NCBI GenBank assembly: GCA_008931825.1
Contig: QXVZ01031677.1
Span: 8,961-55,110, forward strand
DNA from: Phallusia fumigata
Lineage: Eukaryota; Chordata; Ascidiacea; Phlebobranchia; Ascidiidae
Direction: 5' to 3'
DNA: 46,150 bases
Positions 32,374 to 44,571 of the stretch are shown piece by piece (position 1 is the stretch's first letter; each line of letters begins with the position of its first letter). The notes below the pieces were generated by a model. That model made no database searches. It saw only the letters and a program-made list of their open reading frames with translations, and was not told where the DNA came from. The position numbers were made by a program, and so were the translations under genes.

Positions 32374-32907
32374 CTAAATAGAACCGAAGCATTTTCTGTT
32401 TTCAACAGTTTCAACTCGAACCGAAAATGAAACCAAATTTTTTGAAGACAGCCCGACGTTCTAATTCGATGAAACGGTCTTTTTATGACGCAACAATAGT
32501 TGACATCACGTGCATCGAGTGTCGCGTTTCCCGTGACCCCGTCACTCTGACGTCACAATGACNGATGCAGCGTGGATAATGCTTCAGAGTGAAAAATCAG
32601 AGTTGTTGTGCATGCATGCAGTTGCTTCAGGCGAGCGTAAATGCAAGATTGTTTGCAGCCACCGAAGCGAGAGTTTTACTTCAACCGGATTTGTCTGTAC
32701 GAGTTTAGCACGTAAAACATGTAGGAAATTTTGCAAACAGTGCTAGCGAAGGTTTTTCAAGCCTTCGACATAAGGAGCCCGGTAAAGATGAAAGTGATCA
32801 ATTAAAATAGTTTTGTCATTCGCTCACGGAAACCTGTCGGTTTATTCCAAGTCTAAGAAGTGGCATTTTTTTTCATTTTACGGACGACTTTTTAATAACC
32901 TTTAAGG

Positions 32908-33107
32908 CATTAGTTCCCAACCAGGAAGGGAAGAAACTTTCACTTTATAGTTGAGGAATTCATGACAGTATTTTTTTAGGTAGACCAGTGGTTTAAAATA
33001 ATATAAAAGTACTTTATATCACTTCGTGTAGAGTTGGGGAGAAATGAAAAGGTCCAAAGTAAGTTCCAAAAGATGATAAAGCAAATAAAAAAGGTTGGAA
33101 ACCATTG
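32908..33107. mobile_element. hAT-type MITE with intact target duplication (200 bp)
   Basis: Perfect 8-base duplications CTTTAAGG flank it (32900-32907 and 33108-33115). Terminal repeats are CATTAGTTCCCAACC and CAATGGTTTCCAACC (12 of 15 matching). The 8-base TSD and CA-x-x-GGTTCCCAACC end identify the hAT superfamily. No coding sequence; it was mobilised by an unseen transposase. Confidence 0.85.
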
Positions 33108-36100
33108 CTTTAAGGCATGCTAGGCGAACAAGCTTTGCGTGAGAGACAAAAATCTGTGTTTACGTTAGGCTTGTGTTTCGATAATTTGATAGCTTAAAAA
33201 GACCAATGCACATCCGAACGAGTATTTTTGCCACAAGTCAATACATTAATGAAGAAAATGGCATTAAAATGAAACGAAGGGACAAGAACGCTGCTTTGAA
33301 CATGGTTTGGTTTGCGCTTATTTTAGCTTCAAACTTTCCCAATTAGGCAATGCATGAAAGGCCAATTCCGCTTTTAAAAGCAAAACACTGCATCTCGTTA
33401 ACCACGCGCTTCTAGTCGAAAACTGGTCTGGTCTTCATGTCGTAGGGTAGTTCTTCAGCTTCAATGCGTGTTTTTAGTTGAACGAGACGAGTCTATGGGA
33501 TCGTGTATCTTGGTTGAGGATCAAGTGTGCATTTCATCCATTATTGAAATGCAATGTTAAGATGTGAATTATTAATATAGCCTTGGTACATTTTTCTTGT
33601 CTGCTTTCAGCGGTACGGGGTACTTTTAACTTCAGTGGAAAGACAGTCGAAAGGTATATATCTGCAGTGGGCATAATCATTAAAAACTGTACGTACCCAA
33701 CTTACTAGAATAAAAAAAAGTTTAAATCTGGCTAAAATAGTATCTGTTTATGTGCATTTTAAGGGTGTAAATGCAGTTAGTTTGTGGAAAATAAGCTTAA
33801 TCTTCTGGTGAATTTTTTGGTGGAAATATTTGAAGCGGTAAGAGCATATCAGTGTTTTCAGCGAGACCCAAAATTGATGCCATTTGCGCTACTGTTAGAA
33901 TCATCGCAAAACAGGTAGATTTACAACTAAACAGGAAGATAAAGTTTAACGAAAGTACGTCAGTTAATGTGATTGAAACAAGTAAATGCGAATCGTATTG
34001 TTAAAGTATTCACAAACCGCCATAACAGATGATAGATAAATTTCAGAACATACACAAGAGAAATGCGGCGTCTGGTCAACCAGTTGCCTGTCAACGTGTA
34101 TGCGGTGATACATACGTTTATAATTACTTAATCATTGGCGCCTACCTTGAAGAAGCAACGCGTTGTCTTGAAAGGAAGCGGGCAATTTACGACACAACCA
34201 CGCATTTTAATAAGAAGGCCCGTTGTGTTCATTTAAGGCTGTAAATTAGCTTACGTGATGCGTAGAACGTTTGACTTTGCTAATTATAATGTCTATGGGT
34301 GTAATTTAATGTTGTAGGCGGTTGGTTTTGAAGTTTTACGTGTCGTCTGTTCAGTTTGGTTAGGATGATTGGAACGTTATTGCAATGAAACTATTCGCTA
34401 AAATTGCTGTCTCTCTGGCGTGCAGTGAAACCAAATTCGTAGCTGACATTTAAAAAACATAATTGATTAGTTACGCATTTCATTATGATTTTATGATAAA
34501 CAATCTTGGTTTATTAAAAATGTGTTGTCTAAAAAGCAAAAGCTATGATGCTTTGATAAAAAACAAGAATTGGAAAATTGTAAACACAGTTTTAGCAAAT
34601 TGCACTAATAATAACAAAGCGATTGATGAAACTTTTAAAAGAATATATTTTCAGACTGATTTCAGAAAATATAGTCCGTGTCTTGCTATACAAGTCCGTG
34701 TCTTGCCTTAAGTTTATATTCATTCTTTAATAACTGGTCCGACATGTATGTCAATTTATGACAGAATCGATTTAATAGTGATAGTGGGCAATTTTATAGA
34801 AGTTTTGGGGGATGTTTTTAACATATGCAGATCTCAGTATTGGACGTTTCTGACAGCTGCTGTGATTCCCAACATTCCAATTACGTCATGTTTTTCCAGC
34901 TGCCCAAAACGGTTTTAACAAAAAAAGAGATGTAGAAAATACCTCTTTGGAAACAAACTAATCCACCTACAAGACACAAACAATAGAAGGCAATTTAAAT
35001 AACAAATCCTACACACAAAATCTGATCTGTTATGGGAAACGTAAAGAGATCAGCATGTGTTATGATACACTGGCTTCATAGTTTCTCTTTTTTGGTTTAC
35101 AAGTCGTCTAACACAAACCAACTTTTGTTTGTGAAGCCTGTAATCCGAATCTAATACGATTAATGTCAGATTTGAATTCGTTGCGTTGTTTTAGTTGTTG
35201 ATATTCCCGATCCGATTCGACGGCAATGCTTTGGTATCACATGGATTATTGAGTTTCACATGGCATCTAAACGCAAAATTGGAAACAAATATAAACACTA
35301 TTAATGCAATAAAACATTCTCGACACGAATTTTCGCAAAAAGAGAAAAAATAATGTAGTCTGCTAATTTTACATGTGGTTTTGCTGATTGATTTGAGTTA
35401 ACGCAAATCGGGGGTGCCTATGTCTCGGTTTGATGTCATATGCTCTGCAATGTTGACAGCTGGCAGACGGGCTTGCGTAATAACGTGATAACAATACGTG
35501 CCTCTCTGAATTTGGCTCTCTCTCGAGGTCGAAACTTAAATGAACCTTTGGCAGTTAAAAGTCGATAGCAACGTAAACAAAAATGATATTAGAGGTTAGA
35601 AATCTTGTAGCTGAAGCTAAATATATACGGTTGCTGTTAGGCATATTTAAAGTTCCTTTGGTAAATGTTTGTAAACGACGTTGAATGACATATGGCGTCT
35701 TTTCTTTGCCGTAGAGTTTGAACAATGCCTTGAAGGATTAAAGGATTTGTTAAACTGTTGTACACTAACAAGTTGATATACGGTATTTTTGCACTGTTTT
35801 CATGGTTCCTAAAACTAGGGTGGCACATATTCTGTTGTAATTTATACAGCTTACGAATTCAATAAACTCTGTGTAATAACATTAAACATCGGTGATGAAC
35901 TTCAACAGAGAAATTCCTTGTTAATTTTGTCGTGGTATAGTTTAACCACGCTCCGTGAGCCTTTTGACAATGAATTACTCTTATAACGTAGATCTCAAGG
36001 GGAAAATGTAAGGTCAAACATGGATTCTATCTGATTAAATTCAAGTTACCTGAGGACCTTGATCGTCAAAAACCGACTTTTAATTAATCTACTAAAGATC

Positions 36101-37412
36101 CGTGAATTCCGCAGTTTACGTTTGGATGGATTTATATCGTGTAATGTCAGCAGGCGTGTAGGTATTAATAGGAAGGTGCGAGCTGGATAATAAGCATTTA
36201 TTTTATACGCTCAACCGAATACCGTAAATTAAAACACACGTTTAACATCCTGTGACGTAGAATGTAAAGAAAAACATGACAGATTGGTTCTTTGGCAAAC
36301 AATTCACGGTTTTAAATAGTCCTAATAAAAAGATACAAGTTTGTACATTTTTTTACGTTTCGACAAACGTAATTGCATGTTCTCATTTCCATCAAAGTAC
36401 TTTCATGAAGATGACAAAGATTTTTAGGGGTCGTTTAGACACGAACATTTAAAATACCACTATGAGTTCTATAAACCCCGTCAATATAACAGTTAACTAA
36501 TTTGACGCAAAACTATTAACTTAACTTCGTATTTGCAACGTAGGCTAAACGTTTATAATTTTTCATTAGAATTCGAACTTATTTCTTTTGGGCAAGGAAA
36601 CAGTATGACAGGCTAATTCAAATTATTTTTATGCCCTTGAAGTTCCCACGAAGCAGCGCTTTTCTTTTCACCCCAATTACGAATTGTGACTTACGAGCTG
36701 TTACGAAGTTTATTTGTACAAAAAGCCCGTCGACAAATTTCACTTGTCACTTTAATTTCACAGTCCCCGTCATAAAAAAAAACTTTTCGCACGTCACCGC
36801 GTTTTATTACGTCACGACGCGACTGTATTGTGACGTATTGCCAGCAGGCACTAGAGGCACTGCAAAATGCGGTCTGGATGTTAAAACCGGCAACAGATAA
36901 AATCTGTGCGGGTGGGTTTTTTCGCTATCTTGCCATGGAAATCGGTAACGTGCGTTTGGTTGCTGTAATTGCTTGTTGTTATAACGACCGCAATGGGCCC
37001 TTATCGAATCCAATCGGGTCGTTTTTGTCCGTTATGGTTGGTCTGCTTTTATATCAAGGTGATTTGTTACATTTTTTACGTTGGCTAGCAACAATGTACG
37101 TGGGTGTACTGCAATTTTGTGACAATTTTTCTTGTGTAAATTTCAACTGCAGGAGAGCGTGTTGCAAGTCCGAAAGTTTGTTGAATTTTGCGGATAAATT
37201 TGTCAACCCGCACGACTGTTTGAATGGTCTCAAAATGTAGACAAACCATGTCTACACAAACACGCGTAAAGCTGGTTCGCGACCGAGTTTCATGCAATAA
37301 ACCGCGACTAAAACAATCTAACTAGCTCTGCGCACTTTGTTTTAATTTTCAAGCAGGCAAAGTTTGATCATATGCGCGTATGCAGACAATTGTATTTAAA
37401 AACATTTGCCTT

Positions 37413-37561
37413 GCCGCTGTGGGTGCGGCCGTTTTTGCGGGTTCAGAGGTGATATGTCGGTTGTCGAGAAACATATCACAACTTGTCAGATCGTGGTAGA
37501 TCATCTTGCAGCGGCTGAGGAATGTCAGACTGTGTCCTGTTTATGCATTCCGTGTGCATAA
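37413..37561. ncRNA. Cluster of nested hairpins, possible structured RNA
   Basis: GCCGCTG (37413-37419) pairs with CAGCGGC (37509-37515); inside it GTGATATGT (37449-37457) pairs with ACATATCAC (37471-37479); just beyond, TTATGCA (37541-37547) pairs with TGCATAA (37555-37561). The block is more GC-rich than its surroundings. No known RNA family is recognised, and chance pairing is possible. Confidence 0.25.
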
Positions 37562-40076
37562 GCTTGCGCCCTGTACGCAATGCGGTTAGTGGAGATTTAA
37601 TGAGGCGTTAGTATTAAGTACAGAGGTTTTAGTGCGTGACATAATAGATGAGTATTATAGGATTGTCTGAATATATAAAGTTAAGGCCTGTTTTTTTGAA
37701 ATGTAATGTACGTAGTGGAGTGGTTTGTTGGTTTTATTAATGTCAGTCGTGCATAGCATGTCAATTGTAAACATTTACGGTAACGACATTTCAATTTGGT
37801 ATAGCTGACATTTTAATACTAACCACTAATAGGACCTAATCTTAAGTTTATCGGTAGCACAAAGAGTTGTGGGATTTACTACTTGTTAAGGGCTTGGAAA
37901 AACTTGAGCAACAATTTAAAATTTCCTGGAGTTTCTTGAAGCCTTGGATGTGTTTCAATCAACAATTTAGCATAACTTTTTAAAGGCAAAGCTTGGCATT
38001 TAATGTCTGCCGTAGTCGTAATCCCCAAGACAAAAAAGGCATTAAACGAGACAAAAAATATGTCCCGTCATCCACTCGCTGTAAATCGTTTACTGTTGAC
38101 CGCGGGGGTTTTGTTATTGTTTAAGTAAACCCAAACAAATTGGAGAACGTTGCGTGTCCTTCTTACAGACCCGGTCCGGCCACTTGTGTTTGCGGGCCTT
38201 GCTGCAACGTTAGGGTATCTTGTATTAATGACAAGTTGTATTTGCGACGTACACTGGTGATTTTGAGTTTGCCTAATGCCACACTGCAGGTATGTTGGCT
38301 ATAATTTAGGCTCTTTGGTAAGATAATGCAAAGGAATGACTGCAGGATAAGTTTGTTCACATGCGGCTTCGGTTAATGTAAGTTCAGTTGAGTCAGTTAA
38401 AGGTGTTTTTTATGGCAAGTTTTCGGACAGAGTTAGTAAAAATTTAGTAATTCCACAAAGATCAGTGTTTTTCAATCTATTATGATGCGATGCCTTTGGA
38501 AAAGTTGGTTGAACTTTTGACGCAACAGCGATAAATATGCCTTTAAAAAAGTTGTATTTATTGTGATAAAAACAGTATAGCCACGAAACGGAAATATTGT
38601 GCGACGCCCTTGGAAATTAAAACGACTTACAGTTTAAGAACAATGGACATTGATATTAGCTGCAAGTAAGGAAAAGCTTGTTAGTGCTATGTATTTTGCT
38701 TGTTGTTCCAAATCGAGTTTCATACTAAACTAAAATAGTCTGGTTGTGAAACCATTACGTCAGCAAAGGAAATATCTGAGGCTAAACGATTTATTCATAC
38801 GAGAAATGTTCCCGACATTTGTGCGAGGAAGGAAACCTACGTTTAGCAAACATTGTTAACATGTAAATTCATCCGACGTTCAGCAAAATTTCATGACGCA
38901 AATAGTTTATCAATTTGCTAGGCATTTCCCAAGTATTTGGGGTCGACCAGATTAACGATAGACAGGCACCTTGCACTTAAGAAATAATTATCTTTTTGAC
39001 GTAGCTGTTGTGTCACTGTTACGCGTTGAATGTGTAATTACTGTCTGGATTTTCTCCCTCATAGTAAATACAAGTTTCGAAAATTGGGCCAATTACCATC
39101 CAACATTGTTTTTTACAATAAACAAAGCATTTTCAGCCAAATTTAATAATTTATCACGGTCCACAAAACTTTGCATGCGACATTTGTTTAAGTTTTCAAA
39201 ATGTTGCAACAATTGACTGTCTAAATCATGTTTAGAACCCTTTAAAAGTAGCATTAACTTTAAATTATCTGATTGCCTCAAGAGACAAAAAAATAAAAAA
39301 AATATCTGTAAAATATTTTTTAACCGCCCATAAATCATTGTCAACGAGTGTAATTTAGTTGCGACGAAATTAAATCGCCCTCGAAATATTTTGTCGCAAT
39401 TTTGCCATCTGTTGCCACAATACTGGCTGGTAACAAAACAATAAAACACGAACGTTGATTGTTATCACAAGTTGCGCGCCGCGTCCGACCAATTGTGACG
39501 TCACTATCATTGCACGTGCATCTCCGAAACCCAGAGACATCTAATCTTACAAGAATTCGAAAACCGCTTTTCAAACGCGTGAGGGTTTCGCTTTGCATGT
39601 AAATTTTAAATTTAATTTTTACGTGATGGTTTATTTCTGTTCTATTCTGTTCTATTCTTGAGGTATGGTTTTAATAAGTCGTCTTTGAGAAGAAGGCCTT
39701 GTTTACGCATTGAGCTATGGCATTTGAACCTAGGGCAATTTCAATGGTTTTGCGGAAATTTAAAGATTATTTTAAGATAATTTCACTGCACGTTCGATCG
39801 AATACAGTTTTGTGTTGGGTAAAGCAGGTTTACGTGGCGTTTAAGCAAAAGATAGAATTCAGCGATTGTCGAAAGGTTTGCAATACAATGAATTCACTGA
39901 ATACATTAGGGTAAACTTTTAACTGGGCTGCTCCTCAACTCCGTGTCTTGCGTTCTTGACTTTCATAAATTTGTTTTTGCAGATTAATTTTCTCGAGAAG
40001 AATTTTTTAATACGATCTCGAGGTTTATCGTTTTATTGCTGATATATTTTTTGAATCTCTCGTTTCAATTCGGAAG

Positions 40077-40199
40077 AGGATTTAAACGCCGACTTCCTAA
40101 CCAAAAGCGAGAGAAGTTAATCCGTGCCCAGAGAGGATGCATTAATGAGCTGAAAGTACATAAAGATCCGGATTATCGACAGAAAGTTTTTGGGAAAAG
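40077..40199 (+). CDS. Candidate isolated exon, unknown product
   Basis: Between a pyrimidine-rich TTTCAATTCGGAAG acceptor and an AAAAG/GTAAAG donor lies a 123-base open frame, phase 2 at both ends. It encodes about 41 charged residues (GFKRRLPNQKREKLIRAQRG, then INELKVHKDPDYRQKVFGK). The composition looks like protein, but no neighbouring exon could be linked and no family is recognised. Confidence 0.3.
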
Positions 40200-41271
40200 G
40201 TAAAGTTTTTTTCTTTTTTATAATTTTTTTGATTGGTTTTTAAAAAATGCTGTTGTTTGATGCATGTAATGTATTGATTAAATTACAAAATATTCATGAC
40301 GTCTTTCTTTTTATGGTATTTAAAATTTTAAATTTTTAACTGGAAATATTTATGTTTTTCAAAGATTTTAAAATCGTTTATGGACATTGTTTTAGTCCAA
40401 AAGCATATGGCCTTTTTTTACCTGTTGTAAACCATGTGCCGAACTAGGTGACTTTTATAATGCAAAGCTTCTTAATCTGTCCTTTGAAAAACCTGTAGCC
40501 TAATGGTCGCAGCAAAGTCGTTGTTTTTACACAACTTAATGTGATGTCACAAATACCCGGAAGGTTGTCCGCTTACCACAAACAGGATGACCGTTTACCA
40601 CAAACAATTGTTTTCTCGTTCGTTTTTCGAATGATTGGATTGGCCATCGCATTCCTTCGTCATATCCCAAAACCTTAATCGGATCTGTTTGTTGCACTAA
40701 TGCGATTGGTTGACGCCATCACGTGGATTAGTGATGTCATACGTGTCGAGCGCCTCTCCAGGAACAACTGCGTTTCGCACTTGTGAATAGTTTAATTGTC
40801 GGATTTCGGAATTCGACGAAAACGTTTTTTGACGTAAACGAAGCGTGTGCATCATGTGGTGTTGAACTTTGCAATAGATTTTTTTAGATCTCAAAAATTT
40901 CGTCAAAAAACGTCGAAAATTGTTTTGTTGTAGGAAACGTCTGATTTAGTTGCTATAAACGCTCCTTAAACGATTATCAAATATAAATTATGTGCAATTT
41001 TATAAAAGAAAATTTATTAAACTTACAGGATATATTCTATTAGAAAAAGATCCTTAAACATCAGTTTTTCCAGTATTAATTTCACATTTTCGTAGATCAT
41101 GTTTTGCCTTGTTTTCACGTTTAAAGTTAATGTTCTTCCAGCAAAGCCTTTTATGTAAATTCGTTCGGTTAAATGTCAATCACAACAGGATACTAATGTT
41201 TTGACTAATTACCCTCCAACGAAGCACCAACATGAAGCAACTACTTAATTCATCCTGTTTCTCGGATGCAA

Positions 41272-41499
41272 TTACATGACAGCAAGACACTGGAAAACCC
41301 CGCCTAGCCGTCCAAAGCTCTCCAACCCACAGTGGTCGTTCTGAGCTTCCAAATAAGCACCTTTGCGTTCTCGATACTGGTTTAGGCTTTCAGTGATTGA
41401 CAATCGTTTTCTTTGTGTGGGTTTCCATCTGGCTTTGTCGTCTGGCGGGTTGACAAGAAAATTCCACATTTCTGGTCGGATTAAGCGTCGTAGCGTCAC
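41272..41499 (-). CDS. Candidate exon or frame, unknown product
   Basis: A 75-codon minus-strand frame with balanced, charged composition (WNFLVNPPDDKARWKPTQRK is part of it). An AG at GACCAG and a possible AAAG/GTGCTT donor lie inside. No domain is recognised and no partner exon was found. Confidence 0.22.
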   Translation of the reverse strand: MTLRRLIRPEMWNFLVNPPDDKARWKPTQRKRLSITESLNQYRERKGAYLEAQNDHCGLESFGRLGGVFQCLAVM

Positions 41500-43227
41500 A
41501 GTGGAATGCCACGTTTGTTTGTTGGATGTAAATCAAAGTTGTTTATAAAAGTTGCTTCAGTTTTATCTCATTGTTTTCTGTGTATTTGTTCTATTCCAAG
41601 CAGTCACGTAAAAACCCGACTAACTAATCCTGTCTCGGTCACTTGAGTTTGCTTGAGCAAGAAACTTAAGCGTCATTGTTTCAACCCCATAGAACCGGAC
41701 GGGTTTAATCAAAGTCACCAACTTCGAAAACCGAAATGAAGATCAATGACCCATTGCGAGTATAACGCATTCAGGCGTCGTTCCGCCCACCGAAAATCAA
41801 ACTGCAACAAACAAACAAACAAAAATATTCCAATCAATTTTGACAAATAATCATGCTTCAAAACACCCTTGGGCGTTTCAGTGTATTGCCGTCTTTCGAA
41901 ACACTAGTTCTATTTCAAACTTGAACATGACTTGCGTTTACCCAACAACTGACGTCATCAGTGACGGAAATAGCAGGATGTATACGTGCTTTAAACACGC
42001 GTGCATAGAAATAAGGGTGACTGTTAATCATCAATTAACAAATCGCCTGAAAAAGAACGACAAGATATTTGATAAGTGATCGCGATACTAAAACGCTGGT
42101 GTTTTTAAAACTTTCACTAAAAATTAAAAAAATGAAACGTGTCTTAACATCGACTTTGATGCACCGAGTGGGCCATTATGAAATAACTATAAAATTTTAT
42201 GTGGCAGTTTTTTGTTTTGTCATGAAAAAAAAATTTCTGACATGTTTACGTTTTGTGATGTGAACTTAAATGCAAAAACAAAGCGTCCTCAGGGTGTTTA
42301 TACTAAACATACGCAATGTATTCAAATTAAACAAATGGTTTTCGAATTACTCACAGCCGAAAACCAACAATTCACATCACGTAACAATCAATTGTAAATC
42401 TGAAACGGAAGGTGATTGGACGAACGGACAAGCACCAGAAGGACAATTGCCGGTTGCACATCTCCTATTCCTAAATCCTTTTTTCGCGCTAAAGCGGTAA
42501 TCACGACTTTCCTGCGCGCAGAGGCATCTCCACTCTCAAAGTCGTGTAATTATCGCGAGTCCTGCAAGCTAAAGGAAAGAAAAAAAAAAGTCCACCTGTG
42601 CTGAAGCGCCGGTAAGCAGAGGTGGAAGCAGCAGGCGAGTCGCTTGAGATTATCGATCAGGATTTTCGCTGTTTGTGACGTTCAACTTTGACTGGATACG
42701 CTCGCGATTTTATTGGTTGTATGNAATATCTCAATAAAACGCCCAGAAACTTTAGGGAAAATTAAATTCTGTTTGGGTATAAAGAATTTATTTTTTCAGT
42801 TTTGCTCAGGTATAAAGAAGTCAAGGTCGTACATTGTTAGTCTTATAGAAGTAGTTGTTGTTGTTGTAGTTGCTACCACCACGTTAGTCAATATTTTAGA
42901 AATCTAAAGGCCTGGCTCTGGTTAATTTCGTATCTAAAACAGATAATAACGTAACTTATAAGTTTTCTGAAATAGGGGGTTGTTCCTAAACCCGCAAAAT
43001 AAAGTTTGTCTTTTTTTAATTAGTTGAGGTTTTACAAAAGTTTTATTATTTGAATTTACAACATTCGTCTTAGCTTGTGCTATATTTCATGAAATTGCTT
43101 GCTTGACTGCTTGTTATATTTCGTGATTTTGCCCATGTTTTTAAATTGCAATGTTTCAGAATTAGTCCCTGGTCCCATATTCAACTCTTGTATTATGTGT
43201 TTCAGATTTTGGAATGCAAGAACTAAA

Positions 43228-44249
43228 ATGATACTGTGCATTTTCTATCTTGTCGCCGCCCTTCTTCTTCAACACTGCGCCGCACTACGTAAGTTGTCAC
43301 GACATTTTCATGTCGGGAAAACATTTCAAGATCAGCCTTAATACGATACCCCGAGGCGAAACGAAATACAATGCAAGGAAGCTCTTGAGGTTTTTTATCC
43401 GACATGATCTAGCTCGTCGGTTAAAGTTGAAATGTGTTGTTTGCAAACATTGACGCGCTTTCGTCATAGGACTTGCGCCAAAGTTAAAATCGTTTTGATA
43501 TGTAACGCGAAAGAATCGTGTAAAATGGGAAAATCCTCTTTCTTGAGAAATTCGGTGTCATCAGGTTACAAATATTCGACATACAAGGGCAAACGGGCTT
43601 CGATATAGCGGTTCACAAATACATTTTTTTTATTGCCACCAGGGCAAATTAAACACGCATTGTCCTTTAGTTAGGCTTTCCAGGTTGTTGGCGATAATGG
43701 CACGTTGCTCCTGCATACGAAAAATCCGTACAACTTTTTTGCGTTGTTTAAAATCTTATGTAAGTCAAATCAAGTTCTGTGTTGGTAATTTACCGACTCC
43801 TTTCATGGTAATTTATTCTATCTCATGTGCATATATATCAAGATCTAGAGAGTCTATGTCATATAAAAACCACAAACCATCCGTTAAGTTGAAAACTTTC
43901 GGGATTTCGACATCAATGCGTTAATAATTTTCCCGAGCTGTGGATCTGGTCGCTTACTAGAAGCTTTGTTTTATAAACAGGCGAAAAACATTATAATATG
44001 AACTGAGTTTAACAACAAACCAGAATTTGTTGCTAGGATGCCTGGGTTAACGAATAGTATGTACCGTAACAATCTCCTTCCAATCATTGGATGTTGCACA
44101 TTTTTACAGTTGCACCAGTTGACCTGCAGGGTTTCGAAATTTCAACGCACAGTTTTTCTGTCTTGTGGAGAACTTTGGATAGTGACGCAAGATTTTTCGA
44201 AGTTTACATTTCGCCGCTCGATGAGGGGGAGACCGCCGAAGCGTCGAAG
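43228..44249 (+). CDS. 5' part of a secreted or membrane fibronectin type III protein
   Basis: Exon 1 (43228-43288) encodes MILCIFYLVAALLLQHCAAL, a typical signal peptide, and ends phase 1 at a strong donor ACTAC/GTAAGT. Exon 2 (44110-44249, acceptor ATTTTTACAG) continues in phase and encodes about 46 residues: APVDLQGFEISTHSFSVLWR, then FFEVYISPLDEG. The Pro at the start, VLW tryptophan and FEVYI tyrosine fit the first half of a fibronectin type III domain (about 90 residues in full). It ends phase 0 at AAG/GTAAAA. The rest of the domain and protein are not found and may lie beyond the window. The exon appears again at 44343-44482 because of an assembly duplication and should be counted once. 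Confidence 0.55.
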
Positions 44250-44338
44250 GTAAAATATAATAAACGAATAAAACTTTGCTCAGTCTAGGCATAAAACAAC
44301 TTTTTGCCATTATTGGTGTTGCTTGTCTTTTTCTAGCT
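44107..44338. repeat. False duplication of the FN3 exon, left copy
   Basis: 232 bases that appear identical to 44340-44571, separated by the N at 44339: an unmerged contig overlap that makes the fibronectin exon look tandemly duplicated. Confidence 0.85.
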
Positions 44339-44339
44339 N

Positions 44340-44571
44340 CAGTTGCACCAGTTGACCTGCAGGGTTTCGAAATTTCAACGCACAGTTTTTCTGTCTTGTG
44401 GAGAACTTTGGATAGTGACGCAAGATTTTTCGAAGTTTACATTTCGCCGCTCGATGAGGGGGAGACCGCCGAAGCGTCGAAGGTAAAATATAATAAACGA
44501 ATAAAACTTTGCTCAGTCTAGGCATAAAACAACTTTTTGCCATTATTGGTGTTGCTTGTCTTTTTCTAGCT
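44340..44571. repeat. False duplication of the FN3 exon, right copy
   Basis: Second copy of 44107-44338, including the exon at 44343-44482 and following intron up to TTTTTCTAGCT, after which unique sequence begins. Confidence 0.85.

Larger units (their letters stand above)
30662..43227. other. Gene-poor AT-rich region
   Basis: About 12.5 kb with two hAT-like MITEs, single Ns at 32563 and 42724 (no duplicated flanks seen), a cluster of hairpins at 37413-37561 and weak candidate exons at 40077-40199 and 41272-41499. No complete gene could be built. Confidence 0.5.

Noticed and set aside
32563..32563. Unmerged-contig duplication at this N (and at 42724)
   Set aside because: No repeated flanks were found at these two gaps.
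36830..37240. 136-codon plus-strand frame
   Set aside because: Near the length expected for the longest chance frame in this window, no signal peptide or family resemblance, and hairpin-like repeats at its end.
39635..39660. Tandem repeat of a TTCTATTCTG unit
   Set aside because: Only about two and a half units; too short to be called a satellite.
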